This document shows positions 1-10,956 of a stretch of 64,000 bases of DNA, in pieces; within the stretch, counting starts at the first letter, position 1, and every line of letters starts with the position of its first letter. A model generated the notes under the pieces. The model made no database searches, was not told the origin of the DNA, and saw only the letters and a list, made by a program, of their open reading frames with translations. The translations under genes were made by a program, and so were the position numbers. Source of the DNA: Vespa crabro (lineage: Eukaryota; Arthropoda; Insecta; Hymenoptera; Vespidae); the NCBI RefSeq assembly GCF_910589235.1, contig NC_060970.1:4161987-4225986 (forward strand), given 5' to 3'.

Positions 1-123
1 AGTGGCTGTCTTACGCAATTTTACGAGCGTTAAAACGTTCCTAAGGTCAAATTATCAGCATGGGGGCTCGCGTGCCGTCCTACTCGACAAAACAATCAGC
101 ATCGCGTGGTTCCCGAGTCGATG

Positions 124-464
124 AGAAAAGGCGATGGCAAAGGTTGAGGCAAAGGGAGAAGCAAAGGTGGTGTAGAGGCCTTTCTCGTTTGTCTCGCTGG
201 GTAAAAGGTAAAGGAAATAGAAGAAATAGAGGGGGCTAGAAAAGAAAAAGAAAGGAAAGAAAAGAAGAAAGAAGAAAATAGAGAGAGAGAAAAAAAAAAC
301 TTCGATAGAATAAGAATAAAATAGAAGGAAAAATAGAAGGAAGGGTGGAACAAAAAGAAAAAAAAAAAAAAAAAGAAGAAAAAAAAGAACGGAAAAGAAA
401 AAGAGAAGGAGAGAAGTGATAAGGAGAAAAGAGGAGAAGAGGAATGGAGAGGAGGAAGTAGGGT
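124..464. repeat. Purine-rich (A/G) tract
   Basis: Roughly 340 bases are almost entirely A and G on the plus strand, with an A-run at about 358-374. The long frames across it on the minus strand are Ser/Phe/Leu strings produced by the composition, so I call no gene. Confidence 0.85.
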
Positions 465-1652
465 TTGTCGGTAAAAGAGGGTGGTTTAGAGTCGCTGCTG
501 CGAGGGGGGTTGCACGGAAGCAACATCGGCCTCTCTACATCCATCATTGTTCCTCGGCCGAAGACTGATAGGGCGCCATTATCTTCGAACTCATTACGAT
601 CCCCTATTGATAAAGGTACGATTACGCCGCGGGGTTAATTCGCCCTGGTCTCTCGACCTCCAATTCGGAAATTGGAATTTCTGGCTCTGCCAAGGAGACG
701 TCAGGAGGCTTGAAGGATCCACCTTTCTCTCTCTCTCTCTCTCTCTCTCTCCCTCCCTCTCTCTCTCTCTTTCAATCTCTCCTTCTTCCTTTACTAGAAG
801 GTTCATCGTCGAACGAGTTGGTTTGCCTGCTTCGTGATTCCTCTTTCGATCCTTTCCTTACTTCTCTTATTTCAATCGTCTTCCTCTTTTTTCACTCTTT
901 CCTCGTACTTTCTCTTTCTCGGCCTTTCTTTTTTTTTTCTTCTTCTTCTTTTAACAGCTCCTCTTCCATAGTCTCGTGTGCTCTATCTTCTTCTTTTTTT
1001 CGATGGCAGAATTGCTCCTTTTCAAACGGAATCGAGTTTCGGCTCGCGATGCGCGTTCGCACGCCGGGGCCCCTCTATTAAACTTTACGACACGAGTTCG
1101 AGTAGGTTTCGATGTTTTGCGAGATAGCGCCCGAGCTTTATGACGTTGGTAGTCCTGATGTTCCAAAGGAATAATGAAATCATCTTTTCGGAACGCGCGA
1201 CATTCCTACGGAATTGGGCTTCCGACGAATAGGGTCCCATTCCGACGAGAGGGAAGGGGGCTTAGCTGGAGTTGAGTAGGATATGGAAGGACGGGACAGG
1301 GACAGAAGGAAAGGGATTAAAGGAGAGAAAGAGAAGGATCGAATGGAGCTCCTTTTCGATTATGAAAGTCACGATTCCGGTCTGTCTCGTCGACAAGAAC
1401 GACTCCTGTCCATACTTCTGTATGTGTGGCCAGTTTAGACGAGAAAAGAAGTTTGCTTGCTGACGATGATGGGATCGTAAAGAATCGTCACAGATAGAGA
1501 GTAAGAGAGAGAGAACGAAAAAGTTACATTACAATTTATTGTCCGCCATAGGAGATATTTTTCTCAATGTGAAAGCACCGATCGAGTGTAACTTTAGATC
1601 CTTAAACGTTAACACTGGGTTCTGCTTATGGCGAAGAAGAATTTGAAGACAG
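465..1652. other. Unique sequence with pyrimidine tracts, no gene recognised
   Basis: Mixed unique sequence interrupted by a CT repeat at about 725-771 and a C/T-rich stretch at about 840-955. CpG is frequent near 1020-1260. No splice-bounded open frame or known domain is visible. Confidence 0.6.
725..771. repeat. (CT)n microsatellite
   Basis: CT dinucleotide tract of about 47 bases with a short CCCTCCC interruption. Confidence 0.95.
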
Positions 1653-1677
1653 TTTTTCTTTTTTTTTTTTTTTTTTT
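1653..1677. repeat. Poly-T tract
   Basis: Run of T with one C interruption. Confidence 0.9.
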
Positions 1678-2179
1678 CGGAGTCGGCGGTCCTCGTTGCT
1701 TCTATACAAATTTATTTAACGTAGGAGGAAGTTAGGAAAGGATCTTTCTTTGATCGTATCTAAAATCGTTACTCCTTCGAAATATTTCGGGTATTCATTA
1801 GAGAAACGATCAACTCGATATTTTCGTTAACCAAAGAAAAACTCTTCGTTTATATTAATGTAACTCCACGTGGGTTTCGTGAAATCGGATAGAACGATCG
1901 CGCAACAGGAAATTACGAGCAACCGGCCGCCGCCCTCCGATCGTTTCTAGACTCACGCGAACCCTTCGACGACGCGAAAATGTATCCCCTCGCCCAGGAA
2001 TGGTCTAGACAGTTTTCGGACTACAAGTCGATTGAATTTACTCTCTTCCTTGCGGTTTTGTTTCGATTTCCAGATCTGATTTTCTCTCGTCGGTAAACCG
2101 TAACAACGTCTTTTAACATTCGAATGTTCTTGACACTGAAAATTAAAGCCATAATTTTAAAGGCAATAGCTTTATCGCG

Positions 2180-2183
<4 letters not shown>

Positions 2184-2219
<36 letters not shown>
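2184..2219. repeat. (AT)n microsatellite
   Basis: Perfect alternating AT tract of 36 bases. Confidence 0.97.
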
Positions 2220-2221
<2 letters not shown>

Positions 2222-2423
2222 TTTTATTGATATTTATATTATCGGATAATATCGGACTTTTGCGATTTTACAATGCAGGAAAATATTACTGCAGGTATCG
2301 ACGCTTCCTTTCCTCCTACTATATCGTGTCAATGTTAAATATAGCTTTCACATGGTAATATAAAACATTAATATCCGCATTGCGGATGCACGAAAGGAGA
2401 TAAGCCCGGTTGCAACAAAATAA

Positions 2424-2445
2424 CTATCAGCTGTCAAGCTGATAG
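2424..2445. repeat. Short inverted repeat
   Basis: CTATCAGCT and AGCTGATAG form a perfect 9-bp stem around a 4-base loop (GTCA). It has no downstream T-run and no other hint of function. Confidence 0.85.
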
Positions 2446-2926
2446 CTTCTATCGAGAGAAGGAAATAAAGAAAAAATAGAAAGAGATTATAACACCAACG
2501 TGAGACTATTTCTGAATAAAATTCTCGATCCCGAGAAATTCCCTGACACGCCGTCCAATAAAACTTTTAGGTAGCGTGGAGCTCTCTAGCTCGCGGGATA
2601 AGTATAAAGAAGAAAGAAAGGAAAAAAAAATCAAAGAAAGAAAGAAAGCAAGGAGTGAAAGAAGAATGCGAAGACGAAGGAGTCGCGATATATGTAGACA
2701 CGAAGTCTCGGGTCCGTTTATACGTATAACGTTTCGGTCCTATGGGGTCCTCTGGTAATCCCCCCGCAATGACTTTACTCCCGCGATAAAATCTCAATTT
2801 ATAAGTGTCCCACGGCCGCAATATCGAAGACCGAAGGCTAGATAGAGGCCATTCTTAGCCGGGTGCCTAGGTATATGGTATCAGGGACGGTGGTAGGTAT
2901 TACTCGTAAGCACGCGACTACTTAGC

Positions 2927-2938
2927 ATGCAAATGCAT
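2927..2938 (+). promoter_or_regulatory. POU octamer-like element
   Basis: ATGCAAATGCAT contains the canonical octamer ATGCAAAT. It differs at one base from the POU-dimer MORE palindrome (ATGCATATGCAT). It is a motif match only; binding is inferred. Confidence 0.3.
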
Positions 2939-4427
2939 GAAAGCAATAAACTACTCAATACACTGCAGGGAATTTACCACGATCGATTTAGCCTATGCCG
3001 GCTTTCCCTTTACTCCGGCAATACGCTCGGCAAACGCCGCCGCGAAGTATCAGCAGCCCTTATGTGTATTCCCAATTTAAATGGGTGCGCGTGTTCTCGA
3101 GCAAGCCACCAATACCATACCACTGTTTTGATTCACCCTCCCTTCCACCCTATCGTTCCGTTTCTTAGCCCAACTAGTATACACGACCTATCTACGTCGC
3201 GTATGTACCCTACCCACGCGCCTAACAATCTATACGCTGATGCAAAATCGTTGTTGTCGGTCGTTGGTGATGGTGGTGTTAGTTGTTGTATAGTAGAATA
3301 TGTTCCACGCGATAAACGTAAATCGTCGACTGGTTGCCCTCTCGCATGGCCGACCTTTTCTTCGTGGGTTGCCCCCGTGACGTTCGAGACGCCTTTTCCG
3401 AACGGCTACACCTCGCGAGTATACGATGCAATCGAGAGAGTCCTCGGTTACGGTTATCGATCGAGTCAAGGACGGACCGAACTCTTTCTCTTTTTATCCT
3501 TAGAGGCACTTTAATATTCTCAAACTTTCCCATATTTCTTATAATCTTTCGTTATATTTTTCTTCTTCCTGTCACGACTATATGTTACAGCAATCATGAT
3601 GGTAAAGATTAGATGACAAAGTACGATATTTTCTTCCTTCTCGAACGTTCGTATTAACCCATTTGCATAACAATTATTAACTAATGTTATTCATCCGAGA
3701 TGTTCAATTGACAATAGTCCCGTGTAACCAAGCACATTAAGGTGCAACGACAGTTTTTGTGTATTCGTTTATTATTGATTCAACTTAGAAATTACGTCTA
3801 ATGATTTATCAATAGATACACATTCGTACGATAAATACACTGATGTAGTTTATAGATTTTTTAATTAATATGGTACTCATTAAAACGACCCATACATTCC
3901 AAATATAAAATTAAAAATCAGTATCTATTTTAAGACACAGAAGCAAACATAGCATTGATGCCTTGATGTTTGAAGAAATCATTTATAAAGCATTTGTCCC
4001 ATTTTGTTTTATTTCTAAATTTCTTGGTAATAAATTATTCAACCAGTATTTTCTTGCAAATGAGAATAGCTCGATCCTTCATATTTCTTGAAGAGGATGT
4101 AACTATTTAATAACATTATATCTACAAAATAACAAAATCTTCAAATGCTTTTACACATCTATACGAAGGATAAACTTTACTTGATATTTGGTAACCCATA
4201 TAAATTGCATACATATTTTTATTGTAATTTATGTTAACATTAAAGTAATAAGAATGAGGTGGATAGGGATCTAGAGAGTGGGTGCTAATAATTAAGTAGG
4301 TGGCATGCCAAACTTTGAAGAAGCATGAAGTGCAGTAAAGTCGGAACTAACTAGGTAAAAGAATCTACTTTTTTTGTACAAAGTGGCGGGACTTAGTAGA
4401 AAAAGATCGTGGCCAATCGAACAGGGG

Positions 4428-5690
4428 AAGGGGCTAACTGATGGATTACCTGCGCAGCGGCTAACTGGACAGGTGGGAGGGCTAACAGCGCAGGGCCTGT
4501 CTGCGCAGGGACTAGCTGCGCAGGGGCTAGATGGACCGTAAGCGGAGCTAACTGCTGCGAGTTGGGAGACTATTTGGGTAGCGGTTAACTGCGCAGATGG
4601 AAGGAGTAACTGCGCAGCGCCTGTCTGAGCAGGGGCTAACTGCGCAGCGGGCGGGGCTAAATACGCCGGGCTGATCGTTTGGGGGCGGGGCTAAATACGT
4701 GGGGATAACCTATTGGGGGCGGGTCTAACCGATTGGGGGCGGGTCTAACCGATTGGGGGCGGGGCTAACCGATTGGAGGCGGGGATAACTGCTGCAGGAG
4801 AAGAGCTATCTGCGTAGAGGCTAACTGTACTGTGGGTTGGGCTAACTGCTGCGGGGGAATGAACTATCTGCATAGCGTCAAACTGGACAGGTGGGAGGGC
4901 TAACTGCGCAGCATTTGTCTGCACAAGAATTATCTGTGCAGGGGCTAACTGCGCAGCGGGCGGGGCCAAATATGCGGGGCTGACCGTTTGGGGGAGGGGC
5001 TAACCGATTGGGTTCTAACCTGACTGCTGCGGAAGGCGGGTTTAAACATCTGTGGTCGGGGATAAACTGCTGCGATGGGCGGGGCTAACTATCAAGGGGC
5101 GTGGCTGACTATACAGGGGGCGGGGTTAACTTCCCGGAGGGAGAGGCTGAACTGCCAGGGGCGGATTTAACTATACGGAGGGAGAGGCTAAACTGCCAGG
5201 GGCGGGGTCAACTATACGGAGGGCGGGGCTAACTATACGGAGGGCGGGGATAACTATCCGGAGGGCGCGGCTAAACTGCTAGGGGCGGAGCTAACTGACG
5301 CGGGAAAGAAAAGATATCTGCGCAGTTGCTAAATGCGCAGTGGGATGGGCTATCTGCGCATGTAGGAGGAGTAAATGCGCAGGGCAATAGCTAAGTCGGA
5401 ATTAGGCGTGGCAAAACGTATGTGGCTAACTAGAGAAATGGTGTGTCAAGCTGCCCAAGGGACAGATACAGGCGTGGGTAACTAGAGAGGCTGTTATTCC
5501 AAGTTGTTAAGGGGGTGTGGTAAAATATATAGGGACAGAATTAGATAAGGAAAGGCGTGGTCAAATGTGTAAAAGCGGGTTTATTCGTTCAGATAGTGAG
5601 TGTAACTGTACTGGGGCGGAGCTTACTGTAGAGTTGGCGGATCTAACTATGTGTGGATGGTGATAAATTTTAGAGAGGGGATAAGTTGAT
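4428..5690 (+). repeat. G-rich minisatellite array, 20-21 bp units
   Basis: Degenerate tandem array, clearest at 4428-5310 and decaying to about 5690. Units are about 20-21 bp and share GGGGCTAAC followed by a variable part that ends in a G-run. Four near-identical 20-bp units lie at 4711-4790. A 41-bp dimer pattern is seen at 5141-5205 (copies at 5141-5164 and 5182-5205, one mismatch). Longer internal duplications exist: 4463-4486 equals 4881-4904 exactly, and 4631-4694 matches 4940-5003 with 5 mismatches. The plus strand is strongly G-rich and the flanks are AT-rich. The minus-strand frame across 4745-4969 (Ala/Pro/Gln-rich) is a by-product of the repeat, not a gene. Confidence 0.93.
4450..5325. 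repeat. Nine copies of the palindrome CTGCGCAG inside the minisatellite
   Basis: Exact CTGCGCAG occurs at 4450, 4501, 4516, 4589, 4610, 4640, 4904, 4949 and 5318. About one copy is expected per 65 kb by chance. Most copies directly follow TAA, giving TAACTGCGCAG. Confidence 0.9.
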
Positions 5691-8065
5691 AGTTCACATA
5701 TGCTATGTGTTCGACAACATACTACATGCACTACAGATAATATCATACTACAGATAATATCATAGAAAGTACACGGAACTTATATTCGTTATTAGAATTA
5801 TACGAAAAACCTTGTTCTTTTTCTGATTGATTCTTCGTCTATATTAGATAAAGACAGTCCTTTTATTAGGTGAACGAAAAAAAAAAAATACAATTAAGAA
5901 TAGAAGACGAGAAAGATTGCTTTATCAGCGATCGGTTCTCAACTTTAACAGAATTTTCGTTCGATGGTCTATATGTCTTCAGCTTCTGCGAAGAAAAAAA
6001 AAAGAAAAAAAATATGCGAGTCACGTTGCCCTGGAAGGACTTGTTAAATGACGGTCGGCCGACAAACGTCTCTCATTATATCGTTAGATCTACATTAACA
6101 GTGGCCAGATCACGACCTCATCGTTACTCCTAATGCATTTTCAATTAATACCTCGACTGCCTGCGGATTATTGTTCATCGCAGTGCTTTCGCAGCTACCT
6201 GTTCCATTGATCTTCTCAATCTTTTAAGGCTATTGCCAAAAGGTTCGTAGAGTTCTTTGTCATTAGGACAAATCGACTGTAGAAATGGTTAATTTAAACA
6301 TCATCCAAGAAAATATTTATCAAAAATCTTTACAAAATCGAATTTATAGTTCTGCCATGAATTTATCTCTAGAGATACTCTCTTTCATTCATTGTTTGTG
6401 GAATTCTGATGGTAAAGTAGACGGTAATAGAAAAAAAGCTGGAAGATTTGATCGATCGATCGGAGGCAAAAGTCGATTCACCGAGGCCGCGGCACAATGA
6501 GGCTCGATTTCCAATGATGGCTCTTCCAGCAGCGATAAAAGCTGGGAAGAACTCGTGCCGCTTGCATTCATCCCGCGCTACGTGTAATTTCGTGGGGAGA
6601 GGGGAAATAGGGGGAAGAAGTAGAGAGGATCCCTTTTGGAGGACGTTTGCGCATTTGTATACTATATACCTACCTACAGCCGTGAATAACAGAACGGAAA
6701 GAAATAAAAGGAGTATAAAGGCTCGTGATGATGATGATTGGACCTCCCGCTCATGATCGTCGATGAGGCACCGACCTTCGAGAATACAAAGAATTTTCTT
6801 CGTTTCTATATTTACCCCCGCTATCTTTTGCCACCCTACATCTTCCTTTGTATCTTCCCTCTCCTCCTTCACGAGGTGGCACGGCGCTGTGCTTAAAAAT
6901 TACATCGGCAAAAACACGTCGCACGATTCCAATTCGATTGCGATGCTCGCGCTCGAACGTCTCTACCATCTTATAACGACCGCATTATGACGATTACTAT
7001 GTCAATCTTCATTTGCAGCATCCGAGGAGGTCCGAGATAGGTCTTTCGCCATTGGTACAATTCTACCGTGGGTTTCTTTATTAATTGTTCCGTCCATTTT
7101 ACTTATCCTTCTACGTTGTTTCAAGATCTCTCACTTTCTCTTTTCTTTTATTTCCACACACACACACACACATATGCATTCACGCACGCACACACGTCAT
7201 GAATAATAACTGAAGGCCTGTTGTTGATCGTAAAAATTCAATAGGGGACATACCCGATCGGTTTCCACATACATCTTTAATATCGTCCACGCTTCCGGGC
7301 TCTAGTTAGTGACTCGTTATTTCGAACACGTGTTAGTCATAAAGACAACGATCATTTTTATTATCCGCATTATAGCTGACCATGTTCCCCTTATCATCGT
7401 ACAGACTGTTGTACATCGCACGTACACTTTTTATCATACCAATCTCTTCTCCAACAACAGGGAGTCCGTACCGAAGCTCAGCACAATCATAAAGACATAC
7501 TCGTGGGCATTTACCTTTTTCTTCTCATTTAATTCCCTCTTATTCCTTATAGCATGAGATTTCCTACGAAAATATTATGCCGTTTAAAATCCATTGTACT
7601 TATAAGTAAATCTTAAGATAAAAAACTTATCAAAGTTGAACATTAATTTATTACATTTAATAAGTTAGATCGATTTATTAGACGATCTTTAGTTTTCACA
7701 AAGTAAGAGTATATAATATATATATATATATATTATACACGTAGATATTAAATTTTACAAATTTGAACTTTGAGCAAAGAAAGAAAAGAAAATGCTTTTA
7801 GATCCTTTCCTGCAATCTCGTGATTCATTTCGCAATACAGGAAATCCGTGACAGGAAGAAAAGCTTATTCCCAGATCGCGTCTCGCCGATAAAATAAATC
7901 AGTCGGCGGGATTCTCGCTATTAGCCGAGCGAATCGGTTAGCACGAAATCGTCGCGGGGGACAATAAATTTAATGCTCGAGAAGGCGAGAGACCGCGCGT
8001 CCACGCGGCAGCGTCGCGCCACACGACACAGACGTGTTAGGCCTATGGTGTGTATAGAATTGCTT
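5691..8065. other. Unique AT-rich sequence, no gene recognised
   Basis: Contains A-runs near 5879-5888 and 5991-6012, a (CA)n at 7155-7172 and a (TA)n at 7711-7735. A moderately GC-rich unique part lies at about 6440-6980. Open frames there begin at non-ATG codons or are short, and none resembles a known protein. Confidence 0.6.
7155..7172. repeat. (CA)n microsatellite
   Basis: Nine CA units, followed by a degenerate CA-rich stretch to 7195. Confidence 0.9.
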
Positions 8066-8093
8066 GGAGAAAGAGTGAAAGAGAGAAAGAGAG

Positions 8094-8131
<38 letters not shown>
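8066..8131. repeat. (GA)n microsatellite
   Basis: GA tract with GAAA and GACA interruptions; the last part (about 8108-8131) is uninterrupted. Confidence 0.95.
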
Positions 8132-8618
8132 CTGGCTCGTTGGCGAGGCAGCATTAAGTAGAATTGCGCCGGCGTATAAACAATTGGATCGATAATTTAA
8201 GATCATTATCAAACCGGTCGGTCTCCTCTATCCTCGTCCCTCTAGCTACCACCTTTATATTAGTGCCAACATCGCGGCTGTAAATTTGCTCACGATGCAG
8301 CGGTTCTCACCTATAGTAAAGAGAAACAAGAGAGAACCGGTACCTATACGTGTGGCCGGTGGTAACGAGTGATTGATGATGGCGGATGATCGGCAAGGCT
8401 TAGCTTCTTGTCGTCGTAAGAAACACCGTATCTGTACCCATACCCGTACCACTCTTCCATTCCCTCCCAAACCCTTTCACATAGTTATCATTAACTTTCT
8501 TCGATGATCGAAAATCTTCAAGGAACAACAAGCTCGTGCCAATCTTGGCATTACGAGAACGCATAAAGGACTCCCTTCAAAATTTTTAATTCAACTATAA
8601 ATTATGAAATCTATCCAT

Positions 8619-8651
8619 CTATATATATATATATAGGTGCCTCTCTCTCTT

Positions 8652-8720
<69 letters not shown>

Positions 8721-8735
8721 AGAGAAGAAAAGAAA
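8619..8735. repeat. (TA)n tracts forming a near-perfect 82-bp palindrome
   Basis: A first TA tract at 8619-8635 is followed by a second at 8652-8717, flanked by TCTCTCTT on the left and AAGAGAGA on the right. Positions 8644-8725 pair as two 41-base arms with a single T-T mismatch (8677 with 8692). The flanking non-TA bases belong to the palindrome. Confidence 0.9.
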
Positions 8736-9035
8736 AGGAAAGGAAAAAGAAAGAACAAAAAAATCGTTTGATGGTTTACGAAGGTAAAAAAAGAAAAAAC
8801 AAAAAAGAAATTACACCAAACACGTATAAATGAACGAAACGTAATAACAAGTGAACGATTCGATTCGATCTCGTGTTCGATCGATTTCACCGATGTGGAA
8901 CGAAGAGGGGAAGTCGCTTATTTTTCTTATCGCAAATTCAGTTCGAAGTAACGTAAGAAGGGAATATGGGATAGGAGTAGGCAAACGGCGTTCGCAACCC
9001 TTTGACGGGTGCGTGCGTGCACGCGATCCTTAGGC

Positions 9036-9049
9036 CACGTGTGACGTCA
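9036..9049. promoter_or_regulatory. E-box abutting a CRE
   Basis: CACGTG (9036-9041) is immediately followed by the perfect cAMP-response-type palindrome TGACGTCA (9042-9049). A KLF/GC-type stretch with GGGAGGGGCG lies at about 9089-9098. An inverted CCAAT box, CTGATTGG, lies at 9175-9182. This combination is common in promoters, but the transcription start and the gene are unknown. Confidence 0.35.
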
Positions 9050-9207
9050 TAATGAAGCGGTGGTGGTAGTAGTCGGGCAGGAGGGCGAGCGGGAGGGGCG
9101 TGTGCGGGCGTGTATGTAAATCAAACGCTAACCACACGCGAAACGACGCGTAACCTGCTTTTAAATTGCTCCGTCTGATTGGTGGCCATGCATTAATCGT
9201 CCCTTCC

Positions 9208-9293
9208 CTCTCTCTCTCTCTCTCTCTTTCTCTCTTTCGAACACGCTCTACTGAAGTCATTTCGATCGAACTCTATCGAGTATTTTCTTTCCA

Positions 9294-9350
<57 letters not shown>

Positions 9351-9357
9351 TTCTCTC
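9208..9357. repeat. Two (CT)n microsatellites
   Basis: CT tracts at 9208-9238 and 9301-9345; the second continues as an imperfect tract to 9357. Confidence 0.95.
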
Positions 9358-9501
9358 GAAGCTGTTCAAGACGATAGAACAAAAATATTTTTTATCGCGT
9401 AAAGATTAACAGGGAGATGTTGTTGAACGAGGATATAAACGGTAGAGAAAAAAGTAAAAAAAAAAAAACAAGGAGAAGAAAAAAGAAAAATAAGGGATGA
9501 A

Positions 9502-9504
<3 letters not shown>

Positions 9505-9542
<38 letters not shown>

Positions 9543-9544
9543 GA
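9505..9544. repeat. (GA)n microsatellite
   Basis: Uninterrupted GA at 9507-9532, then GAAA-interrupted. It is complementary in orientation to the CT tract at 9301-9345. Confidence 0.95.
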
Positions 9545-9757
9545 TGAGAGGGTTACGTCGAAGTGTTCTTATCTCGTCGGTGTCGCAACATTCAAAAATC
9601 ATCGGCACGTTCAGAGCATCCATACGAATTTTTCCAGTCGAGCCGGCAAACGCGAACACGCGCTTTTTTCTCGCACGACTGGTAAGGAGTTAACCCGATG
9701 GGCTTGAAGTGGGACGTTTGCTGCGACGGCGTTGCCGGAAGTGCTCCTTCTTTTCAT

Positions 9758-9758
<1 letters not shown>

Positions 9759-9804
<46 letters not shown>
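9759..9804. repeat. (CA)23 microsatellite
   Basis: Perfect CA tract of 46 bases, the longest CA repeat in the window. The His-Thr and Val-Cys strings of frames here are its translation. Confidence 0.97.
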
Positions 9805-9807
<3 letters not shown>

Positions 9808-9889
9808 CATACCCCAAGCCCTTTTCCCTTCTCCTCTATCCCGAACGTATAACTCATACCACGAGCTTTACTCTCCTCTTTCGTGCAAC

Positions 9890-10000
9890 CACCCGACGCT
9901 CTTCTCTCGCTTTCTCTTTCTCTTTTTCTCATCCCTTCCCGTCCGTCTCTCTCTCTCTCTCTTTTTCTTTCTCTTTCTCATTCACTTCTTCCTTCATTTT
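9890..10000. repeat. Pyrimidine-rich (CT/TTTC) tract
   Basis: C/T-rich stretch with (CT)n at about 9946-9962. Confidence 0.85.
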
Positions 10001-10139
10001 CGATCACGCATGAGTGAACGAGTAAAAATTAGAAAGGAATCCACGAGAATGAGCGAGCAGATTAAAAGCAAGCTAACGCTCGAGTATTTTTCCGCAATTC
10101 TCTGCTCCTGTGCTTATCCGGCCAACACCGTGTATAGCC

Positions 10140-10252
10140 CTTCTTCTTCTTCTTCTTCTTCTTCTATACTCTCCGCACCCCTAAACCCGAAGCACCGGCA
10201 ATGAGTGAGAAAAATAGAGAGAGAGAGAGAGAGAGAGAAAGAGAAAGAGAGA
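10140..10252. repeat. (TTC)n and (GA)n microsatellites
   Basis: (TTC)n at 10140-10165 and (GA)n at 10215-10252, separated by about 50 bases of unique sequence. Confidence 0.93.
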
Positions 10253-10514
10253 TGTTAACATAAACCGAAAGATTTACCGTCGCCAATTCACAAAGAATTA
10301 ATAAGACAATTTAAAAATGGCCTCTGGATACGTGTGCATTCGCGAAAAGAAAAGGAAACAAACAGAAAAAAAAAAAAGAAAAAGAAAAATTGTACAATTT
10401 AAACAAAGAAAAAAAATTATTTGGAACTGATCGAAACCATCGGTCCGTCCCCGGTTGCTTTCTCAACACCCGAGCCTTGTATACTCTGTTGGACCAGAGA
10501 TACTACGGCCGTAC

Positions 10515-10583
10515 AAGAAGAAGAAGAAGAAGAAGAAGAAGAAGAAAAAGGAAGAGGAGGAGGAAGAGAAGGAGGAGAAGAAG
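10515..10583. repeat. (GAA)n / (GAG)n tract
   Basis: GAA triplets grading into GAG/GGA triplets. The poly-Arg, poly-Glu and poly-Ser frames across it are artefacts. Confidence 0.93.
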
Positions 10584-10721
10584 GGCTGGAATCGGAGGCA
10601 GTAGCGTAGATGGCGGAGCTCCGTTCGCTCCACCGCACACACCTTGGATATAATAAGTCACGTGACATTAATATTTGAAAGCAGTCGGTACGTGGATTGC
10701 ATTCGGAGTGCTTCCGCTACT

Positions 10722-10956
10722 TCCTCGCAATATTCCTTCCTATCTTACCTACCTCCTTTCTTCTCTCCTCTTTTCTTACATCCTCATCCTCATCCTCATC
10801 CTCATCCTCATCCTCATCCTCCTCTTTCTTCTCCTCTTCTCGACTGATCCTTCTATTTCTTTTTTTTTTTTCTTTTTTCTCTTTTCCTGTTTCTTTTTCC
10901 TTTCTTTTCTTTTCTTTCTTTTCCTTTTTTTTTCTTTTTTTTTTTTTTTTTTTTTC
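10722..10956. repeat. Pyrimidine tract with (CATCCT)7 core
   Basis: About 230 bases almost free of purines except inside a perfect hexamer repeat, CATCCT times seven, at 10779-10820. The end is a T-run at about 10937-10955. Confidence 0.92.

Larger units (their letters stand above)
1680..4427. other. Gene-free stretch with a GC-richer unique block
   Basis: Mostly AT-rich sequence with a (TA)n tract at 2184-2219. A GC-richer, non-repetitive block spans about 2700-3514. An ATG-started frame of 195 codons crosses it (2927-3514), but it resembles nothing I know and its length is near what chance gives in a window this size. The part from about 3600 to 4400 is strongly AT-rich and featureless up to the minisatellite. 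Confidence 0.6.

Noticed and set aside
2927..3514. 195-codon ATG frame on the plus strand
   Set aside because: Balanced composition, but no known similarity or domain is visible. Frames of this length are near chance expectation for the window.
4745..4969. Ala/Pro/Gln-rich minus-strand frame
   Set aside because: It is the read-through of the minisatellite; unit length is not a multiple of three throughout, so no repeated protein unit results.
6369..6872. 167-codon minus-strand frame with a hydrophobic segment
   Set aside because: It starts at GTG with no early ATG, overlaps other open frames and has no recognisable domain.
9698..10204. 168-codon frame with His-Thr repeats
   Set aside because: It is a translation of the CA microsatellite and pyrimidine tracts.
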